NCBI RefSeq assembly: GCF_002564005.1
Contig: NZ_PDJG01000001.1
Span: 930,001 to 994,000 of the forward strand
Source: Sanguibacter antarcticus
Lineage (GTDB): Bacteria; Actinomycetota; Actinomycetes; Actinomycetales; Cellulomonadaceae
Direction: 5' to 3'
Length of the DNA: 64,000 bases
Each line of letters begins with the position of its first letter. Within the stretch, counting starts at the first letter, position 1. This document shows positions 60,101 to 64,000 of the stretch, one piece after another. The notes under the pieces were generated by a model. It did not search any database, was not told where the DNA came from, and was given only the letters and a program-made list of their open reading frames with translations. The translations under genes were made by a program, and so were the position numbers.

Positions 60101-60574
60101 CTATAACTCCGGGTCGCGTGCATCCCAGCCCGGGACGTTGACCTGGATTGCGTCGGCGCCAACGAAACGGGCCAACGTGTCCTCGAGCCCAGCGACAGCG
60201 TCAGTGCCGGCCTGCTCTTCCCATTGCTCGCGGAGTTTGTCAAAGATGGCCTCACCCTCGCGAAGCATAGCCATTCCGCGCTCTGTGACGCTCAACCGAA
60301 TGCGACGCTTGTCCGTTGGATCGGGGTTCCGAACAATATAGCCCCGATCCTCCAACAGACTGATCGTATTGGCGGCGGCCTGCTTCGTGACTGACATCGC
60401 TCGCCCCAGCTCGGAGGCGCTATCTGCGCCGGACAAGATGGAATGCAGCGCAAAGTCATGCACCGGCCGGACGTCGTCGTATCCGAGCTTCGAGAGTTCG
60501 ACTGAGCCCTGGTCCGCCATCTTTCGGAAGCCAGCGAGGAGCAACAGCGCGAGGTCGGCACCTGAGCGAGACAT
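60101..60574 (-). CDS. MarR-family transcriptional regulator
   Basis: A 157-residue regulator. The DNA-binding part is ALHSILSGADSASELGRAMS, VTKQAAANTISLLEDRGYI and RNPDPTDKRRIRLSVTERGM (helix-turn-helix, recognition helix and wing, residues about 42-100). A long C-terminal helix (AMLREGEAIFDKLREQWEEQ) serves dimerisation. It lies among IS remnants, and the hydrolase gene is the nearest metabolic gene, divergent after a decayed transposase. It may be the repressor acting at the operators before that gene. Confidence 0.85.
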   Translation of the reverse strand: MSRSGADLALLLLAGFRKMADQGSVELSKLGYDDVRPVHDFALHSILSGADSASELGRAMSVTKQAAANTISLLEDRGYIVRNPDPTDKRRIRLSVTERGMAMLREGEAIFDKLREQWEEQAGTDAVAGLEDTLARFVGADAIQVNVPGWDARDPEL

Positions 60575-60591
60575 GGAACCAGTTTAGGCGC

Positions 60592-61230
60592 TCATCCGAT
60601 CTGGGTGTGTAGCAGTGGTCTGAAGCCTCCGGCCTCTAGGAGCGGGCGGGCGATGTTGTTGGTGTGGTTGCGGAAGCCGAGGGTAGAGCTGCGTAGGTGT
60701 TCGAGGCGTCCGTTGACGGCCTCCGTCGGGTCGGTGCTCGTGCCGGGCAGGTCGCAGTGGGCCAGAACGTCCTCGGCCCGCTTCTGCAACGTCCGCCCGA
60801 GGGTGACGAGCCCGCTGAGCGCGGTCATGTGTGTTCGTCCTTAGGTTCGGTCCCGGTGGCGGTAGGCAAGGGATCGTGCGCTGGTCGATGCCCCAGGTCG
60901 CCTCGACCTCGACGTGCTCGTCGCCGCCGAGTACCCGCGCGCCGTCGAACCGGGCGTCGCCGTCGATCAGCAGCCGGCCGACTTCGGTCAGGACGGCGTC
61001 GTTCGCGGTGTCCCTCGCGACCGCCAATGCTTCGGCGACCCGCGCGATCTCAGATGCTCCCCCACGAGCCCGACCAGCGCCCAGCGCACCGCCGCCCGCG
61101 AGAGCTTCGCCCGGTCAGGCTCGAGGCGTTGACCGACAACGACGAGGCCGAGCTCGTCCAGGCGGCAGAACGTGGTCGGATCAGGACTGTGGAAGCTGGC
61201 GTCGGTCACGTCGAGGCTTTCTGGATGGGA
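60592..61230 (-). pseudogene. Degraded ISL3-family transposase (second type)
   Basis: Three pieces of one ISL3-type transposase survive in different minus frames: an N-terminal piece (TTFCRLDELGLVVVGQRLEP, about 61110-61215), a middle piece (RFDGARVLGGDEHVEVEATWG, about 60900-60960) and a C-terminal piece (VTLGRTLQKRAEDVLAHCDL and NGRLEHLRSSTLGFRNHTNN, to 60592). Internal deletions and frame changes make it dead. It is not the same subgroup as the ISL3 element at 58029. Confidence 0.75.
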
Positions 61231-61333
61231 GTCGCAGGCCCCCTCATCAGGGGACCTCGGCCCACGTCCCGACCAGATCAGACCACCAGCGCTACCCCTC
61301 AGATCGGAGGACCTGTCGGCCACCAGACTTGAC

Positions 61334-61377
61334 GTAGACAGGTTCCTTGTCTACCTTCGAACGACAAGCTACTTGTC
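61334..61377. promoter_or_regulatory. Two adjacent operator-like inverted repeats
   Basis: GTAGACA-7-TGTCTAC (61334-61354) and GACAAG-CTA-CTTGTC (61363-61377) stand side by side, sharing the (A)GACA...TGTC(T) core, and end 17 bases before the hydrolase ATG. This layout is typical of TetR- or MarR-type operators. Confidence 0.6.
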
Positions 61378-61394
61378 TATTGGAGTTCAGACTT

Positions 61395-62285
61395 ATGACC
61401 ATCACCAGTCCCGCCGGCGCAACCATCCCCGAGGTCACCCACCACGTCGTCGATCTGAACGGCGCCCCCATTCACTACGTCTCAGCAGGTGGCACAGGTT
61501 CCCCGATCGTGCTGGTGCACGGATGGCCAGAGACCTGGTGGGCTTTCCACAAGCTCATTCCGCTCCTCGCCCAGACGCACCGCGTTTACGCTCTCGATCT
61601 GCGGGGATTTGGAGACTCTGGAAACGACGACGTTGGGTGGGAAGAGCAAGTCGCTGCCGACGACCTGCACTATCTCGTCGAGCATCTGGACGTTGGCCCC
61701 GTTCACGTCCTTGTCCAGGACATAAGCGGAGGGGTCGGATTTCGCTTCGCCGCGACCTACACTGAAGATCTATTGAGCTTCACTGCGATCGAATCAACCC
61801 TGGCGGGATTCGGCCTGGAAATGCTCGCGGACGTCAACAGTTTCGGATCCTGGCACGTCGGCTTCCTCGGGGCTCCGGGCATCCCCTCGCTTCTGCTCGC
61901 CGGGCGCGAACGCACGCTGATCGCCGAATGGGCCTATCCGATGATGAACGGCACGGAGGGTGCCGTCAGTGAGGCCGACCTCGAAGAGTTCATCCGCTCA
62001 TACTCCCGCGCGGGTGCATGGCGAGGCACCGAGAGTCTGTACCGGGCGATCTTCTCCGACAACGGTGCCACCAAGGCATTGGCAGAAGCGCATTCGATCG
62101 AGGTGCCGGTGCTCACGGTCGACGGCGTGAACAATCCCTTCACCGCGAACTCATTTCAGCAGGTGAGCTCAGGTGAGTTCACGTCGGTACACATCCAGGG
62201 AGTCGGGCATCTAGTTGCTCAGGAAGCTCCCGAGCAACTCGCCGCCGCTGTCCTCGAGTTCGTGTCGGGCATCGACCGGGACTAA
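61395..62285 (+). CDS. Epoxide-hydrolase-like alpha/beta hydrolase
   Basis: A 296-residue hydrolase. VLVHGWPETWWAFHKL carries the HGxP oxyanion motif of epoxide hydrolases, and the nucleophile position holds Asp (D109 in VLVQDISGGVGF), the mark of epoxide hydrolases and haloalkane dehalogenases rather than Ser esterases. A C-terminal His lies in GVGHLVAQEAPEQLA. ATG 61395 has GGAG 9 bases upstream; the frame extends to 61347 but that part covers an operator. Tandem inverted repeats just upstream suggest ligand-controlled expression. Substrate unknown. Confidence 0.85.
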   Translation: MTITSPAGATIPEVTHHVVDLNGAPIHYVSAGGTGSPIVLVHGWPETWWAFHKLIPLLAQTHRVYALDLRGFGDSGNDDVGWEEQVAADDLHYLVEHLDVGPVHVLVQDISGGVGFRFAATYTEDLLSFTAIESTLAGFGLEMLADVNSFGSWHVGFLGAPGIPSLLLAGRERTLIAEWAYPMMNGTEGAVSEADLEEFIRSYSRAGAWRGTESLYRAIFSDNGATKALAEAHSIEVPVLTVDGVNNPFTANSFQQVSSGEFTSVHIQGVGHLVAQEAPEQLAAAVLEFVSGIDRD

Positions 62286-62286
62286 C

Positions 62287-62306
62287 TGTTGTGGGTCATG
62301 ACGTTG
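62287..62306. mobile_element. Solo IS481-like terminal sequence
   Basis: TGTTGTGGGTCATGACGTTG matches the IS481 inverted-repeat core (GTCATGACGTTG) seen at 54832. No transposase sequence follows, so this is a scar or chance match. Confidence 0.4.
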
Positions 62307-62453
62307 GCAACTTCACGATCGTTGTCTGTGAACGACAGTTATCGGGGCAGGTCAGCTCCGACGTGATGCGGTGATCATGGTGGGCTACTTCGCGGCCATG
62401 CCGATGAGCGAGCGTGGCGGTTCGGCGACGCCTGGTCGCTAGACTCGTCAGTC

Positions 62454-63239
62454 ATGAGCAATAGTGACGATCTGCAGTTTGCGTTCGACGTGTCGGACCA
62501 AGCTGCTGAGCTCGCGTTGGAGTACTTCGAGGCCGGTGTCGCGGTGATGTTGAAGGATGACGGCTCTCAGGTCACCGAGGCTGACCGGGCGGTTGAGCGA
62601 CTGCTTCGCGAGAGGCTGTCGAAGCACCGGCCGAGCGATGCACTCCTCGGCGAGGAACTGGGGCGGCTGGGGGAGTCCGATCGGATCTGGATCATCGACC
62701 CCATCGACGGCACGGCCTTCTTCAGTCGGCATGACCCGAACTGGCGGGTCCACCTCGCACTTGAGGTTGGCGGGCGAACCGAGCTCGCGGTCGTGACCGC
62801 TCCCGCGCTGCAGCGCTGCTGGTGGGCCACCCGCGGCGGGGGTGCGTTCGAGTCTCCCTGGCCACGGCACCAGGCTCGGGCAACGCGCCTGGACGTCAGT
62901 GGGACGTCGACGTTGGAGGGGGCTCGCCTTGAGGCTCTAGACGATGCGTCTCGAGCGCGGCTCCCTCCGGGTGCGGTCCGCTCGCCGGCGAGCCCGCTGC
63001 CGCTCGTCGAGCTCGTTCGTGGCGAGATCGACGCCTTCCTGGTGGAGCGTTATCACCTCTGGGATCACGCTCCGTGGATCCTGCTCGTCGAGGAAGCGGG
63101 TGGTCAGTTCACCGACCGGACCGGAGGGCGTGCAGGCGATCAAGGGGGTGGGCTGTATTCCAACGCAAACCTGCACAGTCAGCTGCTCGCAGCGCTGCGG
63201 TATCCGAAACGCAACGGACCCTCCCCAGGGCTCACCTGA
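62454..63239 (+). CDS. Inositol-monophosphatase-family phosphatase
   Basis: A 261-residue Mg-dependent phosphatase. GEELG supplies the first metal-binding Glu, WIIDPIDGTAFF the DPIDGT metal and catalytic motif, and the C-terminal YHLWDHAPWILLVEEAGG the WDxA motif with the last metal-binding Asp. Members hydrolyse inositol phosphate, histidinol phosphate (HisN type) or 3'-phosphoadenosine phosphate; which one is not clear. It has no his operon context. It is a lone gene in the island, possibly chromosomal sequence resuming. Confidence 0.87.
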   Translation: MSNSDDLQFAFDVSDQAAELALEYFEAGVAVMLKDDGSQVTEADRAVERLLRERLSKHRPSDALLGEELGRLGESDRIWIIDPIDGTAFFSRHDPNWRVHLALEVGGRTELAVVTAPALQRCWWATRGGGAFESPWPRHQARATRLDVSGTSTLEGARLEALDDASRARLPPGAVRSPASPLPLVELVRGEIDAFLVERYHLWDHAPWILLVEEAGGQFTDRTGGRAGDQGGGLYSNANLHSQLLAALRYPKRNGPSPGLT

Positions 63240-63558
63240 CAAGACCCTGAGACCAACCACTACCGTCACGACCCCGCCTCGACTCCTATCGAAGCGTCAG
63301 TTCCGAGCCTCCACCAAACCGACTGCACGCTGGATTGGGATGAGCCCAGAAAATCTTCCGTCGCCCGAGCGCTGGCCAAAGACGACTTGCCTCCACGTCA
63401 GACGCGACTGAAGGGCCCCACAACACCTAGTGATGCGGCCTCGCACTTGATACCGTCGCAATGTAAAGCCGGCTTGCTGCAATGATGCGGGTCATGCCGG
63501 AATCGCGAAGAGGGTAGACGTTGGAGTTTGTAAGAATGAGCGATGGTGCAGTGCGGGT
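63240..63558. other. 319-base intergenic region
   Basis: No frame with convincing coding features, no clear repeat or hairpin. GC is lower than in the chromosome to the left. Confidence 0.4.
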
Positions 63559-63828
63559 GTGGGTGCACTCGTCGCAGTGTTGATGGCGTTCGGCCTTGGG
63601 CTGATCGCGCCGACGTCGACGATTGCGACTGCTGGAGCCGGAGGGGAATCGGCGTCTGGTGGCGAGGCCGCGACGTCCATCGAAACGGTCATGGCGAAGG
63701 TGGCAGACAGCACCCTCGACGTACGAGCGTCACTGTCTCCTCTTGATGAGTCACATGCAACCGTTCTTGACATCAGTTCCGACACGGGAGCCTTTATTTC
63801 CGGGACTGGGCCTGTCATGCAGGTATGA
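63559..63828 (+). CDS. Possible exported small protein
   Basis: An 89-residue frame with a hydrophobic start (LVAVLMAFGLGLIAPTSTIA), signal-peptide-like, and an acidic or polar rest ending DTGAFISGTGPVMQV. The best start is GTG 63559, with no good ribosome site. The sequence after its TGA continues in the same frame up to the next gene, so a nonsense change in a longer gene is possible. Low confidence. Confidence 0.35.
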   Translation: MGALVAVLMAFGLGLIAPTSTIATAGAGGESASGGEAATSIETVMAKVADSTLDVRASLSPLDESHATVLDISSDTGAFISGTGPVMQV

Positions 63829-63891
63829 TATCGAACTGACCTAGGACATGCAGAAGGCTGTGAAGGAGTCGAATCGTATGGCGGTTCAGAT

Positions 63892-64000
63892 ATGACAAAC
63901 GATGAGCGTCCGCAGTACCTGCCATTCTTGACGGTCTTTGCGGGGATGGTGTTGTCGGCGTGTGCACTGATGCTCATGGTCCCCGTGCTGTTCCGCTCGC
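63892..64000 (+). CDS. Membrane protein, 5' end only
   Basis: Starts MTNDERPQYLPFLTV and continues FAGMVLSACALMLMVPVLF, a membrane helix, up to the window edge. The ATG overlaps the stop of a five-codon mini-frame (ATG 63878) that has GAAGGAG upstream, so translation may be coupled. Identity unknown. Confidence 0.45.
   Translation, partial: MTNDERPQYLPFLTVFAGMVLSACALMLMVPVLFRS

Noticed and set aside
63492-63977. 161-codon minus-strand frame near the right edge
   Set aside because: Ser/Thr/Pro-rich with no domain; the plus strand has signal-peptide-like and membrane segments in the same interval.

Overview
The window is high-GC DNA (about 70 % by eye, strong G/C third-position bias) with actinobacterial gene families: a TreX/TreY trehalose set, an F420-type LLM oxidoreductase, DUF2277 and 2TM proteins, and actinobacterial integrative-element genes. 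I infer a Gram-positive actinobacterium, probably Micrococcales of the Cellulomonas/Sanguibacter kind. No rRNA, tRNA or CRISPR array was seen.

Region 1 (1-11.2 kb): a minus-strand glgX/treX-treY operon makes trehalose from glycogen or maltodextrin (treY runs off the left edge). Then come a GntP-type permease, a tandem universal stress protein, a CoA-disulfide/persulfide-reductase-like flavoprotein with a C-terminal rhodanese domain, and a P1B metal ATPase. An 18-bp G/C-tract palindrome sits just before the flavoprotein.

Region 2 (11.3-19.4 kb): two paralogous three-gene modules, each a ferric-reductase-like transmembrane NAD(P)H/FAD oxidoreductase, a membrane-anchored FMN-binding protein and an ApbE flavin transferase. 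Between them, on the other strand, lies a two-component system. Each module should pass electrons across the membrane to a covalently flavinylated protein. The second copy of the oxidoreductase carries ten 54-bp in-frame repeats in its cytoplasmic N-terminus. All three transcription units share a CTCTGA-containing box near the start codon.

Region 3 (19.5-22.8 kb): LLM oxidoreductase, AlkD-like DNA alkylation repair protein, and a MarR-MFS exporter pair with a palindromic operator.

Region 4 (22.9-34.9 kb): a xylo-oligosaccharide locus. A divergent LacI regulator is followed by an ABC importer (lipoprotein plus two permeases), a very large protein with two complete GH3 modules, a Gfo/Idh/MocA dehydrogenase and a GH120 beta-xylosidase. 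Most of these genes overlap or nearly touch.

Region 5 (34.9-47.6 kb): ordinary chromosome with a chemoreceptor, small conserved proteins, a Cthe_2159-like lipoprotein, a RibD-like reductase, a SNF2 helicase, an alpha/beta hydrolase with a divergent WYL regulator, and an ECF sigma factor with a membrane partner.

Region 6 (47.6-64 kb): a mosaic island. It holds two diverged IS1380 elements in tandem, an IS481 element, an ISL3 element with a frameshifted transposase, remnants of IS3, ISAs1, IS30 and another ISL3, broken integrative-element genes and a toxin-antitoxin pair. A few cargo genes lie among them: VOC protein, MarR, epoxide-hydrolase-like enzyme with two operator-like repeats, and inositol-monophosphatase-like enzyme. 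Several IS ends abut CTAG sites.
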